NCBI GenBank assembly: GCA_025869455.1
Contig: JAOZVT010000343.1
Location: 1 to 13,131 of the forward strand
Length of the DNA stretch: 13,131 nucleotides
Reading direction: 5' to 3'
From: Prosthecobacter sp.
GTDB lineage: Bacteria > Verrucomicrobiota > Verrucomicrobiia > Verrucomicrobiales > Verrucomicrobiaceae
Shown: one piece after another, positions 1-6,373 of the stretch
Numbering within the stretch: the stretch's first letter is position 1
How the letters are laid out: every line of letters begins with the position of its first letter
Made by a program: the position numbers and the translations under genes
Notes under the pieces: generated by a model
What the model was told of the DNA's origin: nothing
Seen by the model: only the letters and a program-made list of their open reading frames with translations
The model's database searches: none

Positions 1-1
1 A

Positions 2-61
2 TTGGAAGAATTCCGCCAGTCTGTAACGCAAAATCGTATTAGAGCGCACCCTCTTATCTGA
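2..61 (+). CDS. Possible C-terminal end of a gene entering from the left edge
   Basis: Frame 2 is open from the window edge and reads LEEFRQSVTQNRIRAHPLI followed by TGA at 59-61. The other two plus frames close at once or read less like protein. If real, this is the last 19 residues of a plus-strand gene convergent with the minus-strand sulfatase, and both would have met at the stem-loop now split by the insertion sequence. The stretch is too short to identify a family or to exclude chance. Confidence 0.22.
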   Translation: MEEFRQSVTQNRIRAHPLI

Positions 62-90
62 AATAACACCGCTATTGATCCATTTTGAAT

Positions 91-120
91 AAAAAAGCAG
101 AGGCCAAATTGGCCTCTGCT
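91..120 (-). terminator. Intrinsic terminator, left copy of the split stem-loop
   Basis: Read on the minus strand, a stem with 12-nt arms (AGCAGAGGCCAA and its complement around one central base) runs directly into six T residues, ending GGCCTCTGCTTTTTT. This is a textbook Rho-independent terminator. It sits 59 bp beyond the stop of the transposase and would end its transcript. The second copy of the same stem at 1952-1976 lacks the T run, so the T tract probably belonged to the original chromosomal terminator. Confidence 0.75.
96..120. repeat. 25-bp palindromic direct repeat, left copy (possible target duplication)
   Basis: Identical base for base, in the same orientation, to 1952-1976. The unit is a near-perfect palindrome with 12-nt arms and a single central A. 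As an inverted repeat the two copies differ at the centre, while as a direct repeat they match 25 of 25. The copy abuts the 12-bp inverted repeat at 121 with no gap. This is what a target-site duplication would look like, although 25 bp is long for a DDE element. The alternative is that the palindrome belongs to the element ends. Confidence 0.7.
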
Positions 121-132
121 CTGAAGTTTGGC
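121..132 (+). repeat. Left terminal inverted repeat of the insertion sequence
   Basis: CTGAAGTTTGGC is the exact reverse complement of 1940-1951. The next inner base pair does not match (133 is T, 1939 is G). It lies beyond the transposase stop codon, at the downstream end of the element. Confidence 0.7.
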
Positions 133-178
133 TCCGAATATCTGGTTAGGTGAGTTGATTTTTGGGGTGTGAGGAGAG

Positions 179-1618
179 TTAGGCGACGGCAAAGAGCATG
201 CCAGGGAGGCTGAGGCCTGTTGGTGGCGGAGGTTTCTGGGCGGTCATCATTGATCTATTCTCGGTAACGAAGGGGGATAAAGTGCTTGCTCGTAAGGCAC
301 CTGCCCAGGTTTGGTAACGCAACAGTCGCAGCAGGTCGCCTGTGCTTGGCAATGGCGGCTGTTGTGATTGCCCTTGCAGTGCAGCGGCTCGCTTACGCCG
401 CCATCGTGGTGGTTGCAGCAGTTGGAGCGTTTCTTGGCTCTGATGCAGACGCAGCGCCGCTGTCCAGAGCATGGCATAGGCGGCCACCGTCATGGCGGGC
501 AGGTGTTGATTGGACGCCACGCCACGCACCTGAGCCTCGCCAGTGCCAATGAGGCTTTTTTCCTCCCGGAAGTTCACCTCAATGCCCCAACGCCACAGGT
601 AGTATTGCAGCAGGTCTTTGAGCGGCAGGTTCACATCGCTACACATCAGGTAAGCTGGCTGCCGGTAAAGCAGCTTGGAGCCTTGGCGCAGGCGGTAGCC
701 CAGTGGGGCGATGACGACGATGCGCATGGGCAGGTCAGCCCCGGCTTTACGCCACAGCACTGGGCCAAGGGTCTTAACCCGGAAGTTGTGGCGCTGGCCG
801 GCAGCAAAAGCTGGCACTTGTGACCAGGGCGTGGCTTCATCCACACGCAGTTGCTCTGGGGTCAAAGTCGGCGGCCCGTAGCTGGGGCGGCGGCCATTGG
901 CTCCCGGTGCCTTGGCCACAGGCCGTTCATGCAGAGCGGTGTCCTTGCGCGTGCGCCCCAGATAGGTGCTGCCCTCGGGCAGACCCCGCAGCACTGCGGC
1001 ATTGGTGTAATTGCCGTCACCACAAAAAAGCAGGCTCCGGGAGGCTTCGCACTGGCTGCGCAACTGCTGCATGTGAGTCAGGGCATGGGCATTGAGCGAC
1101 ATTTGCTTTTGTCGTTCACGATGAAGCTTCAAAGCTTGCGTATCCTCGCGCGCCTCCTTGGCCAGCTTCGGCGCACTGGGCGCGTGGAAGAAGCCGATGG
1201 GCACAAGGCGGGCCGCCCCTTGTGCCAGTGGCCAGGCGGCGGAGAACTGGAGGTAACGCTGGCTGCGCACGAGGTTGGTTTGGAAGGGCGGGCCGAGTGG
1301 ATCGCGTCTCCAACTTACGCCATCGATATGCACACCGCGTTTGCGCACCACCGTATCATCCAGGGCCACCACCAAAGGCTGTTGGGCGGGGAGTTCCTTG
1401 AGTAAAGCCGTGCGCACTTCATCAAAGAGCACGGATTCATCAACTCGATCCTGCGAGTAGAGTCGGTAATGAGCTGACCAGTCCTGCTGGTGACCACCGC
1501 CAGTGCAAATGAGGTTGGTCACCGTGAGTCGCTCTGGACACAGGAGGCTGCCAAGCATGTGCTGGGCGAGACGCTTGGCGCAGCCTGCGGTGGGCGTGGC
1601 GCGGCGGGTGGCCGTCAA
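179..1618 (-). CDS. DDE transposase, IS4 superfamily (IS701-like)
   Basis: This 479-residue protein should cut and join element ends through a DDE metal-ion centre. First acidic residue: D87 or D88 in VVALDDT. Second: D201 in LFCGDGNYTN. Third: E347 in YYLWRWGIEVNFREEK, where Y340, R343, E347 and K354 fit the Y-(2)-R-(3)-E-(6)-K signature of the IS4 superfamily. The only start for a separate product is TTG at 1618. The frame, however, stays open upstream to 1675, across the A9 run that lies in the small AbrB-like gene. A -1 shift there would add 12 codons and fuse the proteins into about 556 residues. Gene-end terminator at 91-120. Length and intact motifs argue against a relic. Family assignment beyond the superfamily is from general resemblance. 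Confidence 0.88.
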   Translation of the reverse strand: MTATRRATPTAGCAKRLAQHMLGSLLCPERLTVTNLICTGGGHQQDWSAHYRLYSQDRVDESVLFDEVRTALLKELPAQQPLVVALDDTVVRKRGVHIDGVSWRRDPLGPPFQTNLVRSQRYLQFSAAWPLAQGAARLVPIGFFHAPSAPKLAKEAREDTQALKLHRERQKQMSLNAHALTHMQQLRSQCEASRSLLFCGDGNYTNAAVLRGLPEGSTYLGRTRKDTALHERPVAKAPGANGRRPSYGPPTLTPEQLRVDEATPWSQVPAFAAGQRHNFRVKTLGPVLWRKAGADLPMRIVVIAPLGYRLRQGSKLLYRQPAYLMCSDVNLPLKDLLQYYLWRWGIEVNFREEKSLIGTGEAQVRGVASNQHLPAMTVAAYAMLWTAALRLHQSQETLQLLQPPRWRRKRAAALQGQSQQPPLPSTGDLLRLLRYQTWAGALRASTLSPFVTENRSMMTAQKPPPPTGLSLPGMLFAVA

Positions 1619-1638
1619 CAGGGAGTCTAACTGAAGGC

Positions 1639-1848
1639 TTAGAGATGGGGCGTTTTTTTTTCCACCGCCACAGGGTTAGGCGGAGTTTCCTTGCGAGCGA
1701 GGATGAGGTGGCCTTTGTCGGCAACGATCCACTCAACGGTTTCCCCTTTGGCAAAGTCCATGGCCTGAGCCAAGGCGGAGGGGAAGTTGATATACCACTG
1801 CTCGCTGGCCTTGCGTTGAATGAGCTGAACTTTAGTCGGGAATCCCAT
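1639..1848 (-). CDS. Small SpoVT/AbrB (MazE-like) DNA-binding protein of the insertion sequence
   Basis: This 69-residue protein has the swapped-hairpin AbrB pattern: an N-terminal strand (KVQLIQRK), then INFPSALAQAMDFAKGETVEW at about 20-40, matching the usual I-x-x-P-x-x-[LI] helix and G-[ED]-x-[VL] turn, then a strand (GHLILARK). The last part is Pro- and Lys-rich and encoded over A9. Such domains bind palindromic DNA as dimers, as in AbrB and antitoxins of the MazE type. No toxin gene is adjacent; its partner is the transposase, whose start is only 20 bp after this stop. Likely roles are recognition of element ends as part of a frameshift fusion, or repression of its own promoter. Start ATG 1848; no Shine-Dalgarno. 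Domain call is by eye. Confidence 0.75.
   Translation of the reverse strand: MGFPTKVQLIQRKASEQWYINFPSALAQAMDFAKGETVEWIVADKGHLILARKETPPNPVAVEKKTPHL
1651..1662 (-). other. Probable programmed -1 frameshift or slippage site (A9)
   Basis: On the minus strand the AbrB-like frame reads GTG GAA AAA AAA ACG and stops with TAA at 1641-1639. The nine A residues at 1653-1661 contain the slippery heptamer A_AAA_AAA in the zero frame. The -1 frame has no stop from 1675 into the transposase, so a -1 ribosomal slip, or one extra A added by RNA polymerase, gives a fused protein reading on through AAC GCC CCA. Known insertion sequences (IS1, IS3 family) use A-rich heptamers in this way. A short imperfect stem (GGCG with CGCC) brackets the run; whether it matters is unknown. 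Confidence 0.6.
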
Positions 1849-1939
1849 GGCTAGAACAAACTAGTCGCATAACTAGATTGCCGTCCAGACAAAAATGAAA
1901 CCTTTTCACTTCCGTGGCTCGCCTCTTGTCTAGTTAAAG
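1849..1939 (-). promoter_or_regulatory. Leader of the insertion sequence genes with a CTAG cluster
   Basis: This 91-bp upstream region carries four CTAG tetramers, at 1851, 1861, 1873 and 1930. The first three are spaced 10 and 12 bp apart, near one helical turn, and two form the inverted repeat CTAGT-N6-ACTAG. CTAG is usually rare in bacteria. The arrangement fits an operator for the dimeric AbrB-like protein encoded immediately downstream. A weak TTGTCT and TATGCG pair with a 15-bp spacer overlaps it on the minus strand. No purine-rich ribosome binding site precedes the ATG. Confidence 0.35.
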
Positions 1940-1951
1940 GCCAAACTTCAG
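1940..1951 (-). repeat. Right terminal inverted repeat of the insertion sequence
   Basis: Exact reverse complement of 121-132. It lies upstream of the AbrB-like gene and abuts the second copy of the palindrome at 1952. Confidence 0.7.
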
Positions 1952-1976
1952 AGCAGAGGCCAAATTGGCCTCTGCT
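1952..1976. repeat. 25-bp palindromic direct repeat, right copy (damaged terminator of the sulfatase gene)
   Basis: Same 25 bp as 96-120. It lies 51 bp beyond the stop codon of the minus-strand sulfatase gene, exactly where that gene would need a terminator, but the stem is now followed by insertion sequence DNA instead of a T run. Joining 95 to this copy restores a stem followed by T6, that is, a complete terminator. Confidence 0.65.
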
Positions 1977-2027
1977 TGAATTCAGACAATCAAATTTAAA
2001 CCCGGCTTTACCAGGTCAGAAGCCCTA

Positions 2028-3611
2028 TCACTTCTTTGCCTTCCCTTTGTTGGGTGGGCTTTTTTTGATCATTTCCACAGGCACATCATTGCCCTGCTTC
2101 TCTCCGGGTGTGCTGCGACCATCTGCAATGATTTGCTTCAGTTTCATTGTCAGGCTCGCCACAATCTCAGGATGCTCCGCTTGGAGGTTATTCTTTTCTC
2201 CGATGTCAGCCTCCATATCAAAAAGCTGAACTGAGGGTGCATCCTTGGCTTCTTTGCCAGGACGAGGCTCACTCCAGCCGCCACTGCCAGGGCAGAACGC
2301 CAGTTTCCACTTCCCTTCACGAAGGGCAAAATAACCACCGATGCTGTGATGCACCAGACTCTGACGCAACACGCCACCATCCTGACCTAACAAGACAGGC
2401 AAAAAGCTAAAGCTATCTTCAGCCGCATTATCAGGCAGTTTCGTATCCGTAATGTCAGCAGCCGTTGCCATAAAATCAGTTAGGCAGGTCAATTGGCTCG
2501 TGATCTGTCCAGCCTTCACCTTGGCAGGCCAGCGCACCAAGAAAGGCACCCGATGACCACCGTCATAAATGTCTGCCTTATGACCACGAAGGTTTGCACT
2601 GGGGTTATGCCCTTTTGCCAGCAACTCAGGGTAGTTAGCACTCGGTGAGCAACCATTGTCACTGGTCATGATCACCACCGTATTTTCCGTGAGGCCATTA
2701 TCATCCAGCGCCTTCAACACTCGGCCAACAATGGCATCCGTTTCCATGACAAAGTCACCATATTGATTCAGGCTGCTTTTGCCACGCCACTCAGGATTCG
2801 GAAGAATCGGGGTATGCGGAGAAGTCAGCGGCAAATGCAGGTAAAAGGGTTTTCCAGCCTTAGCATCCGCAGCACGCTCTTTCAGAAAAGCCTCAGCATG
2901 ACTCGCCAAAGTGGGCAGCACCTCATAACCTGTGAACCCAGGCGCAGCAGGCCCCTTGCGGGTAAACTTTTTATCCAGCCCCTGAATCATCTCCAACTCA
3001 CGATCTTCCGTCGGCTGCACAGTCACTCGATCATTCTCGATGAAGCAATACGGAACCATATCCAGCGAGGCACTGATGCCGAAGTAGTAATCAAAGCCCA
3101 CGCTATTTGGGCCATTCTTAGCAGGCTGTGTAAAATCCACACTCCAGGCCTGTTCACGAGATTCGATGGTCAACTCAGACACCGTTTGCCCTTCCTTCAC
3201 GACCCAGTCCATGCCCATGTGCCATTTGCCAATGCAAGCCGTCTTGTAGCCTTGAGACTTCAGCATGGACGCCACGGTCATCCGATCTGTGGCGATGAGA
3301 TGCGGGCTAAGTCCACCGAGCACACCACTCTGCAGTTTCGTGCGCCAGTTATAGCGTCCGGTCACGGTTCCGTAGCGAGTCGGGGTGCAGACACTGGAAG
3401 GAGTGTGTGCATCGGTGAATATCACACCTTCTTTGGCAATCCGGTCCATGTTCGGCGTCGGAATCTTGCCCTCAGGATTCAAACAGCGTACATCGCCATA
3501 ACCCAGGTCATCACAAAGGATAAAGACAAAGTTAGGCTTATCTGCCGCTTGTGCAGCCGAAACCAAGGCCAGCGTCAATAGGGCAAGGTGTTTGAAGAAA
3601 GTCATTCGCAT
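2028..3611 (-). CDS. Secreted arylsulfatase-type sulfatase (family S1)
   Basis: Hydrolyses sulfate esters, probably on a polysaccharide, in the periplasm or outside. Residues 1-22 form a signal peptide (basic start, hydrophobic core, AQA cleavage). The sulfatase motif C-x-P-x-R is CTPTR with C75 as the residue oxidised to formylglycine; being Cys-type, it could be matured by FGE or by anSME. Metal and substrate residues visible: D34-D35, K129 and H131 in GKWHMG, H266 in SPHTP, D318-N319 in TSDNG, and a RGHKADIYDGGHR segment at 342-354 typical of arylsulfatase A-like members. The C-terminus ends in a Lys-rich tail (NKGKAKK). At 527 residues it has normal length. ATG 3611 was chosen; ATG 3605 is an equal alternative and neither has a Shine-Dalgarno. 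Its original terminator appears to be split by the neighbouring insertion sequence. Substrate unknown. Confidence 0.93.
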   Translation of the reverse strand: MRMTFFKHLALLTLALVSAAQAADKPNFVFILCDDLGYGDVRCLNPEGKIPTPNMDRIAKEGVIFTDAHTPSSVCTPTRYGTVTGRYNWRTKLQSGVLGGLSPHLIATDRMTVASMLKSQGYKTACIGKWHMGMDWVVKEGQTVSELTIESREQAWSVDFTQPAKNGPNSVGFDYYFGISASLDMVPYCFIENDRVTVQPTEDRELEMIQGLDKKFTRKGPAAPGFTGYEVLPTLASHAEAFLKERAADAKAGKPFYLHLPLTSPHTPILPNPEWRGKSSLNQYGDFVMETDAIVGRVLKALDDNGLTENTVVIMTSDNGCSPSANYPELLAKGHNPSANLRGHKADIYDGGHRVPFLVRWPAKVKAGQITSQLTCLTDFMATAADITDTKLPDNAAEDSFSFLPVLLGQDGGVLRQSLVHHSIGGYFALREGKWKLAFCPGSGGWSEPRPGKEAKDAPSVQLFDMEADIGEKNNLQAEHPEIVASLTMKLKQIIADGRSTPGEKQGNDVPVEMIKKSPPNKGKAKK

Positions 3612-3728
3612 GGGAAACTAAGGTTGGTGATGCAACCACGAAACCCATGGTCACAACTTGAACCCACCTCAACACCCCAAACCAGACCGTTTTTTCAACA
3701 AAGTTCAGGAGATTGAATCTTCACAACG

Positions 3729-4517
3729 TCACTTCGCCCCATCCAAGACCATCCCCTTATCCCCCTCAGCATGGGCAAGGCGAAGGCGGGCTGTATTTCC
3801 GATTTCTTTTGCCGCCTTATTTTCAGCAATCAAAAACTGATTAGGCCCAATGTTAACAATCCCCACCGAGGCATTGAACTCCCACTTGCCAGTGAACTGA
3901 AAGTTCTCATCAGCCCGCAGAAGCACCGTCGGTTTTCCATAACATCCAAACCACCAAGCCCCCTCAGCATACTCCACGGTCTGTATCCCCATGAGCGTGT
4001 AGCCACTGGCCAAGGTATGACGTTTGAGAAACCTCAATTGTGCATCATATTCATACACATAGTTTTCTTCCGTACCCGGCGGCAAACCTCCAATGATGAC
4101 AAAGCGTCCGTCATGATAAGCCATGCCTCCTGCTCCGTGTACCAATTCAGGCACAGCATGTCGCGACAACTCAGCCAAAGTCTCGCCATCATAAACAAAC
4201 ACCCAAGAGTCCGCTTTCCCCGCAGGTCGATTAAACTCCCCCAAATTCACGGCCACGTAGAGCTTCCCATCGTGATAGCATAGATCCCCTTGGTGACTGG
4301 GTGCGGGCACCTTCTTGACGATGTGTCCTTCCAGATCCGTTTTCACAATCGCCTCGGTCCATGACCAGTAAATGGCATCCTTTTGGTTGGTGCAAATACC
4401 CTGCACATGCCGCTTATAAGCCCCTTCACAAGCCACGGGCTTAAAGATCTCTGTGGCCGACAAAGCGGTCACTCCCAGCAGGGCAATCGTGAATAAAAGA
4501 GCAAAAGAAAAACGCAC
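3729..4517 (-). CDS. Secreted beta-propeller-like protein of unknown function
   Basis: The 262-residue product has a clear signal peptide (1-21, MRFSFALLFTIALLGVTALSA). The rest contains repeated blade-like units: HQGDLCYHDGKLYVAV near 75-90, HGAGGMAYHDGRFVIIGG near 127-144 and MGIQTVEYAEGAWWFGCYG near 176-194, each with a Gly-x-x-Tyr-His/Ala-x-Gly turn followed by a hydrophobic strand. This suggests a small propeller or propeller half; no catalytic motif is visible. The start is GTG at 4517 because the nearby ATG is out of frame and the signal peptide begins at the GTG. It lies 117 bp upstream of the arylsulfatase gene on the same strand, so a shared extracellular role, perhaps carbohydrate binding, is inferred and not shown. 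Confidence 0.75.
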   Translation of the reverse strand: MRFSFALLFTIALLGVTALSATEIFKPVACEGAYKRHVQGICTNQKDAIYWSWTEAIVKTDLEGHIVKKVPAPSHQGDLCYHDGKLYVAVNLGEFNRPAGKADSWVFVYDGETLAELSRHAVPELVHGAGGMAYHDGRFVIIGGLPPGTEENYVYEYDAQLRFLKRHTLASGYTLMGIQTVEYAEGAWWFGCYGKPTVLLRADENFQFTGKWEFNASVGIVNIGPNQFLIAENKAAKEIGNTARLRLAHAEGDKGMVLDGAK

Positions 4518-4546
4518 AGATCATGAACGTAAGCTGGACGGCACTT

Positions 4547-4575
4547 TTTATGTCCTTTGCATAAAGAGTGATCAA
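4547..4575 (-). promoter_or_regulatory. Candidate sigma-70-type promoter of the propeller gene
   Basis: On the minus strand TTGATC (4570-4575) is followed after 17 bp by CATAAA (4547-4552). Transcription would begin about 4540, giving a leader of roughly 22 nt before the GTG start at 4517. The strong terminator upstream at 4634-4666 means this gene needs its own promoter. Confidence 0.4.
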
Positions 4576-4631
4576 ATACCTGCATCATTTTTGAAACAGC
4601 CCATTGATCTCCCACCTAGAAATCACGCCAC

Positions 4632-4667
4632 AAAAAAGGGACCTGCCCATGAGGCAGATCCCTTTTC
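4632..4667 (-). terminator. Strong intrinsic terminator after the GlcNAc-6-sulfatase-like gene
   Basis: Arms CTGCC/GGCAG and GGGA/TCCC with one C-A mismatch form a stem at 4638-4662 around a 5-nt loop (CATGA). A runs at 4632-4637 and T residues at 4663-4666 flank it, so it can work in both directions. On the minus strand it is followed by six T residues and lies 12 bp beyond the stop codon at 4679. It separates the proA-HAD-sulfatase unit from the propeller gene. Confidence 0.85.
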
Positions 4668-4678
4668 AAATATCGCCC

Positions 4679-6274
4679 TTACTCGGCCTTTTTCTTGCCC
4701 TTACCTTTGCCTTTGCCCGCACCTTTAGCTGGCGCAGGGAGAGGTGGCTCGTTATCAAAAGGCTTACGACCATGAGATGCGCGTGGTGGCGGCAGTGTTT
4801 CCTTCACTTCCACCTGCAAGCGATCCAACTCCGTCTTCAGTTCCTTCACTGTGTCAGCGTAGGCGGGATCATTGTAGAAATTTTTCACCTCCAGCGGATC
4901 AGCCTGACGATCCAGCAAATCCCAATCATCCACATCTGGCGTGTAGTAGTGAACCAGCTTGTAGCGATCCGTGATCACGCCATAATGCGGGCGCACACGG
5001 TGAGGCACCGGAAACTCATAGTAATGATAGTAGAGGGACTTGCGCCAGTCCGCAGGCGATTCGCCTTTGAACAAAGGCACCAAAGAATGCCCCTGCATAT
5101 CCGCTGGCTGCGGCTGACCTGCGATGTCTAAGAAAGTCTGGGCCATATCCAGCAGTGAAACAATTTTATCATTCGTGGTGCCAGGCTTAGCCACACCCGG
5201 CCAGCGAACGAGGAACGGCGTGCGCAGAGATTCCTCAAAAATCCAGCGTTTATCGAACCAGCCATGCTCTCCCAGGTAGAAACCCTGATCACTGCTGCAA
5301 ATGACGATGGTGTTCTCGGCAAGACCGGACTCATCCAGATAAGCAAGCACACGAGCGATGCTTTCATCCACGCCCTTCACACAGCCCAGATAGTCGTGCA
5401 TGTAACGCTGGTAGCGCCATTTAACGAGTTCCTTCCCCGTCAAGTTAGCTTCGCGATACTTCTTGTTACGCGGCTCATAGTAGTCATTCCAGTATTTGAG
5501 CTGATCCGCATTCAGGTTTGGCGGCGGAACCAGCTTCAGATCCTTCTCGGTCATCGTACGTTCAATGCCCATGTCATGATCGCTCAGAGCTTTGCTGCGA
5601 CCTTCAAAGGTATCAAAAAGCGTCGGCGGCTCACCATACACACGATCATGATCATGCCCGAGATGACGCAACGCTGGTTCCCATTCGCGATGCGGAGCCT
5701 TGTGCTGGAGCATGAGCATGAAAGGCTTGTCCTTCGGACGATTTTTCAGCCAATCCAAACCCAGATCCGTGATGATGTCCGTGACATACCCCGTATGTGT
5801 CACACGCTTGCCATTATCAATCATCGGCGGGTTATAGTAAGCGCCTTGGCCCGGCAAGATATGCCAGTAATCAAACCCCTGGGGATTGTCTCCCAGGTGC
5901 CATTTACCAATCACAGCCGTGCTGTAACCACCCTTTTGCATCAGTTTGGGGAAAGTCTGCTGCTCACCATTAAAGCTGTTGTTACTGTTGTTGTAAAAAC
6001 CGTTCAGGTGCGAGTACTTCCCCGTCTGAATGACCGCACGCATAGGGCCGCAGATCGAATTGGTGACCAGACAGCGATCAAAACGAATGCCCTCTTTAGC
6101 TAGGCGATCCATCCCCGGTGTATCCAGCAACTTCCGTTCATCGCCATAGGCAGAAATCGCCTGTGTGGTCAGATCGTCTGAAAACAGGAAAAGAATATTC
6201 GGCGGCCCCTTAGGCGCAGCAGAAAGAGAGGTGGCCAGCAATCCGGCACAGGTGAGGAGTAAACGTCGCATCAT
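4679..6274 (-). CDS. Secreted sulfatase resembling N-acetylglucosamine-6-sulfatases
   Basis: Predicted to remove sulfate from sugar residues outside the cytoplasm. Start ATG 6274 was chosen because MMRRLLLTCAGLLATSLSAA (1-20) is a proper signal peptide; a GTG at 6331 would add 19 residues in front of it. Motif C-x-P-x-R is CGPMR with C75 as the formylglycine residue. Metal and active-site residues visible: D33-D34, K124 and H126 in GKWHLG, H195 in KAPHR, D329-Q330 in SSDQGFYLGEHGWFDKR. This last block and the TNSICGP-GKYSHLNGF layout resemble the GlcNAc-6-sulfatase group (SulfAtlas S1_11-like, from memory). The tail KGAGKGKGKGKKKAE is low-complexity and basic. Located 99 bp after the HAD gene and followed by a strong terminator. 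True substrate is not determined. Confidence 0.92.
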   Translation of the reverse strand: MMRRLLLTCAGLLATSLSAAPKGPPNILFLFSDDLTTQAISAYGDERKLLDTPGMDRLAKEGIRFDRCLVTNSICGPMRAVIQTGKYSHLNGFYNNSNNSFNGEQQTFPKLMQKGGYSTAVIGKWHLGDNPQGFDYWHILPGQGAYYNPPMIDNGKRVTHTGYVTDIITDLGLDWLKNRPKDKPFMLMLQHKAPHREWEPALRHLGHDHDRVYGEPPTLFDTFEGRSKALSDHDMGIERTMTEKDLKLVPPPNLNADQLKYWNDYYEPRNKKYREANLTGKELVKWRYQRYMHDYLGCVKGVDESIARVLAYLDESGLAENTIVICSSDQGFYLGEHGWFDKRWIFEESLRTPFLVRWPGVAKPGTTNDKIVSLLDMAQTFLDIAGQPQPADMQGHSLVPLFKGESPADWRKSLYYHYYEFPVPHRVRPHYGVITDRYKLVHYYTPDVDDWDLLDRQADPLEVKNFYNDPAYADTVKELKTELDRLQVEVKETLPPPRASHGRKPFDNEPPLPAPAKGAGKGKGKGKKKAE

Positions 6275-6373
6275 GGTCAGTAAGACCGCTGGTAACGAAG
6301 CCTCGACAGCCAAGATTGCATGGAAATGCACCTCACCTGAACAAATGAAACCCCAGAGACAAGACGCCCCCGT

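Larger units (their letters stand above)
121..1951 (-). mobile_element. Insertion sequence with AbrB-like and DDE transposase genes
   Basis: The element is bounded by a perfect 12-bp inverted repeat, CTGAAGTTTGGC at 121-132 and its complement at 1940-1951, and then by a 25-bp direct repeat on each side. It holds two minus-strand genes in order: a 69-residue AbrB/MazE-like protein (1639-1848) and a 479-residue DDE transposase (179-1618). The transposase carries the Y-(2)-R-(3)-E-(6)-K signature of the IS4 superfamily, and its general look is closest to IS701-like proteins; I cannot fix the family without a database. If the palindromes belong to the element the limits become 95 and 1977. Both genes are open and motifs are intact, so the copy may be active. 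Confidence 0.8.

Noticed and set aside
286..1405. Several long plus-strand frames opposite the transposase
   Set aside because: They mirror the GC-rich transposase codons on the other strand, contain no recognisable domain and overlap one another.
1440..1754. 104-codon minus frame overlapping both insertion sequence genes
   Set aside because: It is the third frame across the A9 run, Arg/Pro-rich with no domain. It follows neither the AbrB-like nor the transposase frame.
1639..1848. AbrB-like gene as antitoxin of a toxin-antitoxin pair
   Set aside because: No toxin gene (PIN, MazF or similar) is adjacent; the next gene is the transposase, and both lie inside the same inverted repeats.
96..1976. 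The 25-bp palindrome pair as a CRISPR repeat or a simple 38-bp terminal inverted repeat
   Set aside because: Only two copies 1.8 kb apart exclude CRISPR. A 38-bp inverted repeat (95-132 and 1940-1977) is possible but has a mismatch at the palindrome centre, while the direct repeat is perfect, so I preferred 12-bp ends plus a duplicated target.
2763..3581. 272-codon plus frame opposite the arylsulfatase
   Set aside because: Lies wholly antisense to a gene with a complete sulfatase motif set and has no domain of its own.
5264..6103. 279-codon plus frame opposite the second sulfatase
   Set aside because: Antisense shadow; composition (Ile/Arg/Thr/Gln-rich) is that of a reversed coding strand.
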